A stretch of 47,243 bases of DNA, from NCBI GenBank assembly GCA_017534745.1, contig JAFXVX010000010.1, positions 1 to 47,243 of the forward strand. Direction: 5' to 3'. The stretch's first letter is position 1. The number at the start of each line of letters is the position of its first letter. The notes under the pieces were generated by a model. The model searched no databases. It was not told the origin of the DNA and saw only the letters and a list, made by a program, of their open reading frames with translations. Source of the DNA: Bacteroidales bacterium (lineage in GTDB: Bacteria; Bacteroidota; Bacteroidia; Bacteroidales; UBA932). This document shows, in pieces, positions 37,001-45,575 of the stretch. The position numbers were made by a program, and so were the translations under genes.

Positions 37001-37617
37001 TCTGTGCGCCGTCGGGCGGCAGCCTGCTGATAACCGGATGCTCCAATTCGGGCAGCCTGTTCCCGACCTCTGGGATCGTCGGCGGCGTCGCGGGCTGGAT
37101 TGCGACCCGCACGCGCATTATCCGTTCCGACAACAGCGGACTCATCTATGAACGCGACAGCAGTATGCCCGTCAGCACCGGCTCCGGTAGCGGATACGTT
37201 GTCGGCGGAGGAATTGTCGGCGGAGTGAGCTCAGATGCCGAAAACTGCCTTGTGGAATTCTGCCACAACAGCGGCGATGTCGCCGGCTCCTCGCTGGCCG
37301 CGATGCCTCTCCCCTGCGCCGGCGGACTTGTCGGCCGCTATGGCGGTCCCGACATTTTCGTCCACTGTAAAAACAGCGGACACATCCGCAACTACCCGGT
37401 CAGCGGTTCCGCCGACCTCGGCGGATATTTCAGCGGGGACAAGGCGGCCGGGAAGTTCACTTCCTGCGCGGCGGGCGGCTACGTCGCCCGCGGAGGGCGA
37501 TGGGTCGCCGCCGATGCCTCCTGGGCCTCATACGCCTTCGGGGAAAGCAACCCGGGCTCGTATTTACAGAACTGCACGATGTGGGATGGCCACTCTAAAC
37601 TGCCATGGGAGGATTAG
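34036..37617 (+). CDS. GLUG-type beta-helix lipoprotein with fimbrillin-like head
   Basis: 1193 residues; lipobox LAFSC. The fimbrillin-like head (~30-280) has CPVLWAEGDRISIGDAVSEP and PASQQFVSGSCDPAALPMYG. A GLUG-like entry follows (IISTEEDLLAYAADHS, DLDMTGHEWTPFALANVFDG, GGHTIKGLPG). Then come many GG-(I/L/V)-(A/V/L)-G repeats (GGLAGRLTGG, GGLFGQVSSS, GGIAGSM, GGVIGYVSG, GGIVGGV), typical of a glycine-rich parallel beta-helix. Proteins of this build are usually adhesins or binding proteins. The ATG follows the previous stop with no gap, implying strict translational coupling. Confidence 0.83.
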   Translation: MKKTFILCALLLAFSCTPAPIDEGEGGQEEQQLESIPADDQGVIQLSVSLPERWTKTALGEAAEGKCPVLWAEGDRISIGDAVSEPLAADEAGESSAVFRFAEPLAAPFNVLYPASGTGKVELPASQQFVSGSCDPAALPMYGGGWEPSGIHLAHFSSVLEIPLKGSGIAVSRIMVLSSDGSPLSGTLVPGVDGEGVFDGSFTFEEASSSVTLDCPESGVTLGSSPVSFFVAVPSGEYPGGFHIVVQSTGGGAMRLGYTPAGGRLDAARLVRFPARQFAEDSDFAIISTEEDLLAYAADHSAETCLVIADLDMTGHEWTPFALANVFDGGGHTIKGLPGPMFTTVSGEVRNLVLNSSFSITSGTTSGFLASQVTGTLENITLKGDYSYSTAGELSSTTYVGGLAGRLTGGGSAHGCDVAAKITIASSVVMAADAHFGGLFGQVSSSEINGCRFSGRIEAAPRSPGSYVSKGLNFGGIAGSMSGGQSSGNVQCGETVFTGSWLNTLRFGGVIGYVSGSSTCREDRNDGAVTASPKNTDTDKARYGGVGGVYGIIDNVNITVRDAVNGPEGVVSYLPESSPSYSFCIGGVIQSIYKDAADVSGLVNSGRVVIDGSEISTTSSRRGVFAGGILGSSVCTHVHDCTFEGKMEAVPLSTVRSAFGGIVGQLGDNDPSSASSAALSSCNTTSGAQIIIRRKYTDKPVMAGGIVGISRTCDGSVSNCNAYGTITSTGTLSAASEKQYFGGIAGHVYSSGANTFLIADCKSSVDISLLNAGGSERVCAAGILGGGSTSRLTVQRCTSSSSIKVEGDVSRARLGGVASNLYTHSGGMTASFENCSFTGSILLTENKKLSDTPVAGGIVAYVGAASSSEAVSLRIAGCSSSGSIRRQVKGITSVVASNRSTASVAGGILGTAGLRQVWETEDVSGGEKTCSVSVEVVSDSYVEVELDGCVHSGLLYFNPNVGNEDPLSGSGTHIEVSPNFSVTGGIAGVCAPSGGSLLITGCSNSGSLFPTSGIVGGVAGWIATRTRIIRSDNSGLIYERDSSMPVSTGSGSGYVVGGGIVGGVSSDAENCLVEFCHNSGDVAGSSLAAMPLPCAGGLVGRYGGPDIFVHCKNSGHIRNYPVSGSADLGGYFSGDKAAGKFTSCAAGGYVARGGRWVAADASWASYAFGESNPGSYLQNCTMWDGHSKLPWED

Positions 37618-37619
37618 TT

Positions 37620-38468
37620 ATGAAAAAAGCACTACTGATCATATCCTTAATTCTCCCGCTTTGCTGCTGCACCAAAAAGGCGGAAGTGCCGGCGGAGCCC
37701 GGGGTTATAGACGACGGCCGCACTGAAGTGAGGGCTTCGGTCGCTGATTATGAAGGAGTCGCATTCATCTGGCAGTCTTCTTCACGCGTCGGGATTTACG
37801 ATTCCGAGGGGCGGCATAATGTGCGCTACACTCTTCAGGGCTCATACGCCGGGAAGGACGGGGAGGTTTCCCTCTACGGCCCCACCGTCGGCGGCAGTCT
37901 GGTAGCTTACTATCCCTACACATCAAAGGGTTACCCCTGCGTGGCGGACCATCGCCAGCCGGTGCCGGCGGAGCAGATTGCCGGCGCATCAGCGCAGGAG
38001 CACCTCACCCTCAACTCGGTGCTTGTCGCCGAGGCCGGGGAGGACGGACGTTTCCTCTTCTCCTACGAAGGAGGAAACACCGGCCTCCTGCACCTTACTC
38101 TCAGCTGTCCTGTGGAAGGCCTTGTGCAGAAAGTGGTTATCCACTGTCCGGGCGCGCCGCTCGCGGGAGGCGTGAGCCTCTCCGCCGGGGCGGAACCTTT
38201 TGTGAGCGACGGTTCCAATTACCTTACCCTCACTGATGTGGGACGTCCGTGTACCTCCTCAGTGCCGCTGGAAGTCTGGGGGCAAGTCCCGGCCGGGCGG
38301 TACGAGCACCTGACGGTCATGGTTTTCGCTGCCGGGGAATCGGTTGCGGCATCCATAGCCGGGCCGGTCAATGTCCCGGCTGGTGGATGCGCCGACGCCG
38401 CGGCCGCATCCTCGCCTTCGGACGCATCCAATGAGGACCTTACCATTATTGACGGGACGTACGAATGA
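37620..38468 (+). CDS. Fimbrillin-like lipoprotein
   Basis: 282 residues from the ATG at 37620; lipobox region LPLCCC (several cysteines, so the exact lipidated one is unsure). One fimbrillin-like domain: TEVRASVADYEGVAFIWQSS, RVGIYDSEG, GGSLVAYYPYTS, LLHLTLSCPVEGLVQKVVIH and a late VPLEVWGQVPAGRYEHL. No further domain. It resembles the heads of the long lipoproteins without any body. The start lies 2 bases after the GLUG gene stop; its own stop overlaps the next gene (ATGA). Confidence 0.72.
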   Translation: MKKALLIISLILPLCCCTKKAEVPAEPGVIDDGRTEVRASVADYEGVAFIWQSSSRVGIYDSEGRHNVRYTLQGSYAGKDGEVSLYGPTVGGSLVAYYPYTSKGYPCVADHRQPVPAEQIAGASAQEHLTLNSVLVAEAGEDGRFLFSYEGGNTGLLHLTLSCPVEGLVQKVVIHCPGAPLAGGVSLSAGAEPFVSDGSNYLTLTDVGRPCTSSVPLEVWGQVPAGRYEHLTVMVFAAGESVAASIAGPVNVPAGGCADAAAASSPSDASNEDLTIIDGTYE

Positions 38469-39091
38469 ATATGATGAAGAAATTTGGCATACTGGTGGCG
38501 GCCGCAATCGCCCTTGGCGCCTGCTCGCAGGAAGTGATAGTCCCGCAGGGCAGGGCGCTCGGGGTGAAGGAGGTGTATCCTGCCGCCGGCGACTTCTCCG
38601 TCTTTGTCTCGACGGAGGGAGTCTGGAGCGTGTCCTCCTCGGAGCAGTGGATACACGTCCCCGGAGACTGGTTCCGTGACAACCACGCCATCATCGTCTC
38701 TTACGACTCCAACGAGTCCATGGTTGGCGCCCCACGCTTCAACCGTCTCGGCCATGTGATCGTAAAGACCTACGACGGCGCGGCGGCGGACACCCTCTAT
38801 GTCCGCCAGAGAGGGATAGAACCGTTCCTTTCAATGGATGCGGAAAATGCAATCCCGCAAGCCGGCGGCAGGTGCTATATCCCTGTCTATACGAATCTTA
38901 CGAGCAACCAGCGGGGCTCCGTCTCCTGCACCGCCGATGCTGGCTGGATCCTTTCGGCCGAGTTCGGCCGGGAGGGCCAGGGCATTTCCCTTGAAGCGGC
39001 TGCAGGCAGCGGACGGGAGTGCCGTCTCGTGATGTCGTTCACGGACGGCTGGGGCCGTGTCAGCAGCGCAGAAACCACTATAAGGCAATAG
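38465..39091 (+). CDS. Lipoprotein with two BACON-like domains
   Basis: 208 residues; lipobox ALGAC, then SQEVIVPQ. Two BACON-type Ig-like domains: the first with YPAAGDFSVFVSTEGVWSVS and DTLYVRQRGIEPFLSM, the second with AIPQAGGRCYIPVYTNL, DAGWILSAEF and TTIRQ. BACON domains occur in Bacteroidota surface proteins that bind carbohydrate or mucin or act as spacers beside SusC/SusD. It starts inside the stop of the preceding gene and ends 11 nt before the next, which has a GGAGG ribosome site. Confidence 0.8.
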   Translation: MNMMKKFGILVAAAIALGACSQEVIVPQGRALGVKEVYPAAGDFSVFVSTEGVWSVSSSEQWIHVPGDWFRDNHAIIVSYDSNESMVGAPRFNRLGHVIVKTYDGAAADTLYVRQRGIEPFLSMDAENAIPQAGGRCYIPVYTNLTSNQRGSVSCTADAGWILSAEFGREGQGISLEAAAGSGRECRLVMSFTDGWGRVSSAETTIRQ

Positions 39092-39095
39092 GAGG
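39091..39095 (+). promoter_or_regulatory. Shine-Dalgarno site GGAGG, unusual in this operon
   Basis: GGAGG lies 7 bases before the ATG at 39103 and right after the stop of the BACON gene. Nearly all other starts here rely on overlap or A-rich leaders without a recognisable Shine-Dalgarno, so this start can be read independently of coupling. Confidence 0.55.
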
Positions 39096-39102
39096 ACAGC
39101 GA

Positions 39103-39816
39103 ATGAAGAAATACCTTTTCATACTGACCGCCCTCCTTCTCGCCGCCTGCTCGAAGGAAGTACCCGTGACGCGGGATCACCCGGTCTCCGTGGATTTCGA
39201 GGACACGGAGCCTGTCGCAACCCTAAGTGTGGTGTGGGCCTCCTGTCCGGAGGGAGCGGTAACCGGCGAAGTGCTGAATGCAGCGATATCGGCCTCGGAG
39301 GCTGATGTCATCCTCTGTACGACCGACCCGTCCTTCGAGGGTGGCGCGGAAGAGTGGTTCGACACCCATGCTCCGCAGTGGGGACAGAACGTCCTCGCAA
39401 GCCAGAGCGGCGGAAAATACCTCTGCGCGGCGACGGCGGAAGGAATATCCGCCGAGACGCTGGACGTCGGCACCAGGGACGTCCTTGTTCTGAAAAAAGG
39501 GGCTTTTGCCCTTGTGCTTGGCAATATTCAGGAATCGAACGTAAGGCCGCTACTTGACGCGACATGGTTTGCCGGCTCTGGGACTGACTGGATTTTCGCC
39601 CTCTCGCTCCCTGACGCTTCGCCGACCCTGGAGGATGCGACCTTCACCGACTGTCTCTACGGCCAGTTCGGCCCTGTCGCCATGGCCGGCTCGAGAAGTG
39701 ACTATATCTACGCCTCGGCAGGCGTATGGAGCCTTCTGCAGGGGATGGCAAGAGAGCAGATCGGCTCCGGATATCTATATCGTTTCACCATTTGCGCGGA
39801 GGAGTCAAGGCTATGA
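39103..39816 (+). CDS. Lipoprotein, possible catalytically dead EEP-like domain
   Basis: 237 residues; lipobox LLAAC, then SKEVPV. The family is not recognised directly. The strand order resembles an EEP domain: VATLSVVWASC where the others have VMSFNI, EADVILCTTDPSF for the P-DIxGxQE region, FALVLGNIQES for the F-NTHLD strand, DWIFALSLPDASP for the GDFNA strand, and RSDYIYASAGVW for the LDYIYHRG strand. None of the metal-binding or catalytic residues (N, E, H, D-N, D-H) is kept. If the comparison is right, this is a pseudo-enzyme that may bind rather than cleave. The gene lies directly before SusC, overlapping it by 4 bases (ATGA). The fold assignment is inference only. Confidence 0.45.
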   Translation: MKKYLFILTALLLAACSKEVPVTRDHPVSVDFEDTEPVATLSVVWASCPEGAVTGEVLNAAISASEADVILCTTDPSFEGGAEEWFDTHAPQWGQNVLASQSGGKYLCAATAEGISAETLDVGTRDVLVLKKGAFALVLGNIQESNVRPLLDATWFAGSGTDWIFALSLPDASPTLEDATFTDCLYGQFGPVAMAGSRSDYIYASAGVWSLLQGMAREQIGSGYLYRFTICAEESRL

Positions 39817-42800
39817 GAAAACTTCTGCTCATACTCGCCGTACTCCTTCTCGGCGCACTGTCCGCCTTCGCCCAATCGACTATCAAGGGACAGGTCGTCG
39901 GCGAGGACGGTATCCCCATCGAAGGCCTCACGGTGATGATCCAGGGCACGACCAAAGGCGTCGTCACCGACAAAGAAGGTAAATTCACTATCTCCTGCAA
40001 AAACGACGACTCACTGGTATTCAACATGATAGGTATGGAAGAGCAGGTCATCCGCGTGGATAACCGCAAGACCATCAATGTCGTGATGAAAGTCCAGCAG
40101 ACAGCCCTGGACGAGGTCGTCGTCATCGCCTATGGCTCCGAGAAGAAAAGTGACCTCACCGGTTCTGTCGCCGTTGTCAATATGGATAAAATCAAGAGCG
40201 ACGCCTCGGTCTCCGTGGACCAGATGCTCCAGGGCCGCGTCGCCGGTATGGAAATCACCAGCGCCGGTGGCGAGCCTGGCGAGGGGATGTCCATCCGCGT
40301 CAGGGGCTCGCGCTCGATCAACGCATCCAACGACCCGCTCATCGTCGTCGATGGTGTCGTGGATGCGGTTGACAGTTTCTCGGACATCAATCCGGAGGAC
40401 ATCAAGAGCGTGTCCGTGTTGAAGGACGCCTCCTCGACGGCTCTTTACGGCTCCCGCGGTGCCAACGGCGTCATCCTCGTGACGACAAAGGGCGGCGACA
40501 GCCAGACCCTCAACATCACTTTCGGAGCCAAGGTCAGCCTCGCAGAGCTGCCGCGGAAGATGGATGTGATGAATGCCGCGGAGTTCGCCCAGTACCGCAA
40601 CGACTTCAACCTCGACCGCGGCACCTTCGGCCTTTCGACGGCCCAATCCTCCGACGTGGAGGGCTCCAAGGTCTATCCTTACGAGAACCCGAACGCCTTC
40701 GGCAAAGGCACAGACTGGCAGGACGTGATGACCCGCAAGGCCGTCAACCAGTCCTACAATCTCGCCATCAACACCGGTGAATCCCGTTCCCACATCTACT
40801 TCTCACTCGGATACGACGACACACAGGGCATCATCATCGGCAACGACATGAAGCGCCTTGTCAGCCGTATCAAGGTGGACAGGCGCCTCTGGCGCTGGCT
40901 CAAAATCGGAGCCAACGTTCAGTTCAACTTCAAGCACCGCGACCGCAACAAGATCCAGCTCAACGGCACCTCTACCAGCGCCGCGGTCTGCATCTCGCCG
41001 CTACTGGACCCTACCTCTACGTGGAACAAATACGCCGACACCGGCACCAACGGCGGCAGCGTCTATGACAACCCGTACATAGTGGCCACTTCCTCGACCT
41101 ACTGGGTCAGGGAATACTACCTCAGCCTCAACCCCTGGTTCGAGTGGACCCTCACGAAGAACAACCGCCTCAAGATGCGGAACTCCTTCACCTACAAGTA
41201 CAACAACTACCAGGACTTCAAGTACGAGCCGACGACGCTGCCGGTGAGCAAGACCCGTCTCACCGGAGCGTACGCGATGCGCTCCACGGACGAACGGAAC
41301 TCCTACCTGTGGGAGAACACGATCAATTATGACCGGACCTTCAACGGAGGCCACAGGCTCCAGCTGATGGGCGGCTTCACTATGCAGGGGCGCTGGATCA
41401 ACTACACGTCCCTCTCCGGCAGGGGTTATCTCGACGACAAGGTCACATTCTACAACCTCGAGTCGGTGATGGACCGCCGGAACCTGTCGCCCTCGACTTC
41501 CAGGAGCCTGATGAAGCGCATGTCCTTCATCGGGAGGGCCAACTATTCGGCCCTCGGACGGTATTACGTGACGTTTACCGCCAGGGCTGATGGCGCCTCC
41601 AACTTCGCCGAGGGCCACAAGTGGGCCTTCTTCCCCGCTGCTGCCTTCAAGTGGAACATCAGTAAGGAGCCCTGGCTGTCGGTCGCGAACGCCACCTGGC
41701 TGACGGACCTTTCGCTCCGTCTCAGCGCCGGTATGACCGGAAACGACGCCGTTTCAACCGGCGTGTCCCGCGCCACCCTTTCCAACAGCGCTTCCGACTG
41801 GATGTTCGGCGAACTCGCGCCGGTGGCGTATTACCCCTCCAGACTGGACAACCCCAACCTGACATGGGAGAAGACGACATCCTACAACGTCGGCCTCGAC
41901 GTGTCGCTCTGGCGCGACCGCGTGTCGCTGACGGCGGACGCGTACCTTTCCTACACGACCGACCTTCTCATGTCGGTCGCCAACGCCGCCCACACCGGTT
42001 ACACCTCCCGCTGGAAGAATTTCGGCAAGACCCGCAACATGGGTATCGAATTCTCGATCACTTCACACAACATCACGAGGAAGCATTTCAGCTGGGACAC
42101 CGTGTTCAATATCAGCCACAACAACCAGATAGTCCTCGACATCGGTGACACCGAATACATTTCGACCGTCCACTACGACGGCCAGATGTACTACGGCTAC
42201 GTGAAGGGGTATCCGGCGAACGCCCTCTGGGGCTTCCAGTGCGCCGGTGTGTGGCACAATGACGAGGAGCGGGAGCGCAACAAGGCGACCCACGCCTTCG
42301 CTTCGCGCTACGACAAGAACGGCGTCCGCAAGTACGTCGATGTCAATCACGACGGCGTGCTCGACCGCAACGACTATGTGTATATGGGCTCCGGAGATCC
42401 TGTGGTTTACGGCGGTCTCCAGAACTCGTTCAATATCTGGAACGTCCACGTGGACCTGTTCCTCTCCTACTCCATCGGAGGCAAACTCTACAACATTTCG
42501 GAGCGCCAACTTGGTATGACAACCTACACGACCAACAAGTACCGCTATATGCTCGACGGCTGGCATCCGGTGCGTAACCCCTGGTCGGACATCCCGGCGC
42601 CTTACGATGAGGATACCTACGGAAGCGACGCCATCATCCATGATGCGTCCTTCCTCCGCATCAAGACGCTTTCCGTCGGCTACACCTTCGACCTTCGCAG
42701 CAAGGTCAAGTGGATGAAGAGCATCGATGTATCCCTCAACGGAGACAACCTCTGGCTGTTCACCTCCTACAACGGATACGATCCGGACATCTCGTCCTCC

Positions 42801-42872
42801 GGCAGGAGGATAGACAACGCCTCGTATCCCAATCCACGTACTTACACACTCAGTATCAAAGCGAAGTTCTGA
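39813..42872 (+). CDS. SusC/RagA-type TonB-dependent transporter, no STN domain
   Basis: 1019 residues from the ATG at 39813, chosen because it gives a typical signal peptide (MRKLLLILAVLL ... LSAFA, cleavage before QS) and overlaps the previous stop. Carboxypeptidase-regulatory-like domain (STIKGQVVGEDGIPIEGLTV ... GKFTISC), TonB-box region DEVVVIAYGSEKKSDLTGSV, plug (DQMLQGRVAGMEI; SVLKDASSTALYGSRGANGV) and barrel ending YTLSIKAKF. It forms the second import channel with the SusD that follows. Without STN it cannot signal to FecR itself, so its operon must be controlled some other way. Confidence 0.96.
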   Translation: MRKLLLILAVLLLGALSAFAQSTIKGQVVGEDGIPIEGLTVMIQGTTKGVVTDKEGKFTISCKNDDSLVFNMIGMEEQVIRVDNRKTINVVMKVQQTALDEVVVIAYGSEKKSDLTGSVAVVNMDKIKSDASVSVDQMLQGRVAGMEITSAGGEPGEGMSIRVRGSRSINASNDPLIVVDGVVDAVDSFSDINPEDIKSVSVLKDASSTALYGSRGANGVILVTTKGGDSQTLNITFGAKVSLAELPRKMDVMNAAEFAQYRNDFNLDRGTFGLSTAQSSDVEGSKVYPYENPNAFGKGTDWQDVMTRKAVNQSYNLAINTGESRSHIYFSLGYDDTQGIIIGNDMKRLVSRIKVDRRLWRWLKIGANVQFNFKHRDRNKIQLNGTSTSAAVCISPLLDPTSTWNKYADTGTNGGSVYDNPYIVATSSTYWVREYYLSLNPWFEWTLTKNNRLKMRNSFTYKYNNYQDFKYEPTTLPVSKTRLTGAYAMRSTDERNSYLWENTINYDRTFNGGHRLQLMGGFTMQGRWINYTSLSGRGYLDDKVTFYNLESVMDRRNLSPSTSRSLMKRMSFIGRANYSALGRYYVTFTARADGASNFAEGHKWAFFPAAAFKWNISKEPWLSVANATWLTDLSLRLSAGMTGNDAVSTGVSRATLSNSASDWMFGELAPVAYYPSRLDNPNLTWEKTTSYNVGLDVSLWRDRVSLTADAYLSYTTDLLMSVANAAHTGYTSRWKNFGKTRNMGIEFSITSHNITRKHFSWDTVFNISHNNQIVLDIGDTEYISTVHYDGQMYYGYVKGYPANALWGFQCAGVWHNDEERERNKATHAFASRYDKNGVRKYVDVNHDGVLDRNDYVYMGSGDPVVYGGLQNSFNIWNVHVDLFLSYSIGGKLYNISERQLGMTTYTTNKYRYMLDGWHPVRNPWSDIPAPYDEDTYGSDAIIHDASFLRIKTLSVGYTFDLRSKVKWMKSIDVSLNGDNLWLFTSYNGYDPDISSSGRRIDNASYPNPRTYTLSIKAKF

Positions 42873-42874
42873 TT

Positions 42875-44539
42875 ATGAAAAAGACTGTTTTACATATTCT
42901 CTGCGGCGCTTTGATAATCCTGTGCGCCTCCTCCTGCAATTATCTGAAGGAGGATATCTACAGTTCGTCCACCAGGGAGAACTACTACCAGACGGCTGTC
43001 CAGATCGAGACCGGCCTCAACGGCTGCTATCTCCCGCTGAGAGACGTTTTCAAGGAAGTCAAGTACTTCTATATCACCGAAGCGCAGACTGACCTGATGC
43101 AGATGGGATCTTCCGGCCAGTACGAAGCCTACTGCCAGTATTCCACGATGAATCCGCAGTTCAGCTCCAACCTCTGGACGAACCTCTACAGGGGGGTATC
43201 CCGCTGCAACACAATCCTGACTTCCGTCGAAGCGGCCCCTATCGATGAAAGCGAGAAGGCGCCGCTCCGTGGCGAAGCCATCGTGCTGCGTTCCCTGTTC
43301 TACTATCTCCTCACCTGCAATTTCGGCGACGTGCCGTTCTACGAGGAAGAAGTGACGGATGAGAACAACGACCGCATAGCGCACCTCCCCAGGATGAGCG
43401 CGTCGGAGACCCGCCGTACGCTCATTGCGGAACTCCGCAAACAGATTATTGAGGACAAGGCGCTGCCTATGTATCCGACCTATGATCCGGTCAACCCCAG
43501 GCGTTACCGCGCCGGGGCGGCGGTAGGTTGTATGATCGGAGGAAAGATGTGCCTCTGGGAAGGCCTCTGGAGCGAAGCACTTGATTTCTTCAGCGTGCTG
43601 GAGGAGTTATACGGTCCGCTGGAGAAGTACAAACTCGCTGACGTAGCCTTCCGCAACCGCTACACCGGCGAGTCCATCCTGGAGATGGGCCAGACGGTGA
43701 CGGACTACGGCTACAAGGTCTATGGCGAGCTCGCATCGCGCTGCGAGCCGATGCGCGGCAATTTCGACCCCGACCTTGACGACGAAGGGGACGATTCCTC
43801 CACTGTGACGGAATTTGACACATCGACGGACTACTACGCCGAAGTCGGCATCCCGGAGCTCGGCTCCACCTCCAGGACCAATTCTCCTCTCCGCCCCACA
43901 AATCACATGTACAAGGATTTGATGCCGTACGACAGTGGAGATAAGCGCCGTCACAGCTGCACGGCCGCCGGCCCCGTCGAGGACGGAGGCGGCTGGATGC
44001 AGTGCGGCTGGTTCGGCTACAGCGCAACGGACGACAGGTCCGTCGTAAAGCCCCATTGGCTGTATTTTGACGGAATGTCCGCCAGCTCACGGCCTTACCT
44101 CGGCGACAAGTTCTGGTGCTTCAATATGCAGTACAAGCAGGACAGCAACAACTTCAAGATCTACCGCTACGCCGGTGCCGTCCTCAACATGGCCGAGGCG
44201 CACCTCCGCAGGGGCGACGAGGACATGGCCTGCTCCTACCTCAATCAGGTGCGGCGGCGCGCCGGCCTGCCGGAGGTGAGGCCCGCAGATTTTGCCGACG
44301 AGGAGGCCCTGCTGAAGATGATCCAGGACGAGTGCGCCCGTGAGCTCTTCGGCGAGTACAACCGCAAGCACGATCTCGTGCGCTGGGGTATCTGGTGGGA
44401 GACTATCCAGGAGTACGGCGGCTCGACTCTCAAGGCCAATGCGAAGCCCTGCCACCGCTACTGCCCTATCCCGCAAGTGCAGGTCACCTATTCCGGCGGA
44501 GCGCTGGACAACGATGAATACAATCAGTACGGACTATGA
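42875..44539 (+). CDS. SusD/RagB-like outer-membrane nutrient-binding lipoprotein
   Basis: 554 residues from the ATG at 42875, 2 bases after the SusC stop; lipobox ASSC, then NYLKEDIYSSSTRENYY. SusD landmarks: LRSLFYYLLTCNFGDVPFYE, KIYRYAGAVLNMAEAHLRRG (the binding-face TPR region), YLNQVRRRAGLPEV and a C-terminal QDECARELFGEYNRKHDLVR stretch. It pairs with the preceding SusC. It differs clearly in length and sequence from the left-operon SusD, so the two pairs probably take different ligands or different parts of one material. Confidence 0.95.
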   Translation: MKKTVLHILCGALIILCASSCNYLKEDIYSSSTRENYYQTAVQIETGLNGCYLPLRDVFKEVKYFYITEAQTDLMQMGSSGQYEAYCQYSTMNPQFSSNLWTNLYRGVSRCNTILTSVEAAPIDESEKAPLRGEAIVLRSLFYYLLTCNFGDVPFYEEEVTDENNDRIAHLPRMSASETRRTLIAELRKQIIEDKALPMYPTYDPVNPRRYRAGAAVGCMIGGKMCLWEGLWSEALDFFSVLEELYGPLEKYKLADVAFRNRYTGESILEMGQTVTDYGYKVYGELASRCEPMRGNFDPDLDDEGDDSSTVTEFDTSTDYYAEVGIPELGSTSRTNSPLRPTNHMYKDLMPYDSGDKRRHSCTAAGPVEDGGGWMQCGWFGYSATDDRSVVKPHWLYFDGMSASSRPYLGDKFWCFNMQYKQDSNNFKIYRYAGAVLNMAEAHLRRGDEDMACSYLNQVRRRAGLPEVRPADFADEEALLKMIQDECARELFGEYNRKHDLVRWGIWWETIQEYGGSTLKANAKPCHRYCPIPQVQVTYSGGALDNDEYNQYGL

Positions 44540-44907
44540 GAAAGCTGTTGATCATATTGCTGTGTGTCCTTGCAGCGGCGGGCTGCGCCAAGAAATGGGA
44601 GTGGTCCGTCCCCCTTGCGGTCAACAGCACCGATGTGAACGTGCCGAGCAATCTGGCCGGCCATCTGTATATTCCTATTTACTCTACTGTCAAGTGGAAC
44701 CTGAGTTTCGATTACGGCGACTCGGACATCCAGTGGCTCCATCCGGACATGACGTCCGGCAAGGGGTACAATGTTTGCGTACGCATTGAATATGACGCCA
44801 ATCCTTTCCCCGAAAGCCGCGTGGCCTACGTCGTCATCGTTCCGGAAGACACTTCGACCGGAGCCGAGACCATAAGGGTCCGCCTTACACAACCTGCTAC
44901 GAAATGA
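44536..44907 (+). CDS. Small BACON-like lipoprotein
   Basis: 123 residues; lipobox AAAGC, then AKKWEWSV. One Ig-like domain of BACON type: NVPSNLAGHLYIPIYSTVKW, WNLSFDYGDSDIQWLHPD, VAYVVIVPEDTSTGAETIRV ending RLTQP. Position directly after SusD is that of a surface glycan-binding or auxiliary protein. Both ends overlap neighbouring genes by 4 bases. Confidence 0.7.
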   Translation: MRKLLIILLCVLAAAGCAKKWEWSVPLAVNSTDVNVPSNLAGHLYIPIYSTVKWNLSFDYGDSDIQWLHPDMTSGKGYNVCVRIEYDANPFPESRVAYVVIVPEDTSTGAETIRVRLTQPATK

Positions 44908-45575
44908 GAAAGTATATATTTATATGTGTCATAGCCGCGCTTGCCGCCATCTCCTGCTCAAAGCAGAAGGGCGAGCCGGTGCGCATGATATCTCTCGGAG
45001 CCAGGGAGAAGAGCGTTGAGTGTCCGGTGGAGTACAGCGCCTGTGAGTTCTATGTATATGCGGACGAATATGTCAACTCGCGTGACTGCACCCCGATAGA
45101 CTACGAGGCTGAAATTCTTGACGATGTCTCGTGGGTTTCTTTCGCCGACAATGGTTCCGGTTTTATCGTAAAAAACGGCAGCGGTCCGCTCCGGCTGCGC
45201 CTGGACGCCAACACCGGCGTCCGCCGCAGCGCCAGGGTCGTCCTCCGTGCCGAAGGCAGGACGGACTCCCTCCGGGTCAGGCAGGAAGGTGTCATTCATG
45301 AATATATCCGTGTCAACGGAGATTTCCCGATGGTACCGGCTTCGGGTGGCACCTACGAGGCCGTGGTGGAGACCAATGTCCTTCCGGCCCTCCTGAAAGT
45401 CTCCGGTTCTGCAGGCATCAGTGAGTGGGAGATGGCACATAATGTCGTGACGTTTACTGTCGGACAAAGTCCTTCACGCGACCGACGCGACCTGACCCTG
45501 ACCGTCTCGACGGTCGATGGGTGGGGCGAGACGGTCAGCGGCAGTGTAACCCTTCAGCAGGAGCCCGGAAGATGA
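44904..45575 (+). CDS. Lipoprotein with two BACON-like domains
   Basis: 223 residues; lipobox AAISC, then SKQKGEPV. The first domain runs to RTDSLRVRQEGVIHEYI, the second has PMVPASGGTYEAVVETNVLP, ISEWEMAHNVVTFTV and ends SVTLQQEPGR. The (L)RVRQxG and TLQQ endings are characteristic of BACON repeats. It probably binds the same target as the SusD next to it. The gene overlaps its neighbours at both ends (ATGA). Confidence 0.78.
   Translation: MRKYIFICVIAALAAISCSKQKGEPVRMISLGAREKSVECPVEYSACEFYVYADEYVNSRDCTPIDYEAEILDDVSWVSFADNGSGFIVKNGSGPLRLRLDANTGVRRSARVVLRAEGRTDSLRVRQEGVIHEYIRVNGDFPMVPASGGTYEAVVETNVLPALLKVSGSAGISEWEMAHNVVTFTVGQSPSRDRRDLTLTVSTVDGWGETVSGSVTLQQEPGR

Noticed and set aside
39726..39812. 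Longer N-terminus of the right SusC
   Set aside because: It would overlap the previous gene by 91 bases and hide the signal peptide; the ATG at 39813 with ATGA overlap fits the local style.
42710..42874. Longer N-terminus of the right SusD
   Set aside because: It lies within the SusC coding sequence; the ATG at 42875 gives a lipoprotein signal.
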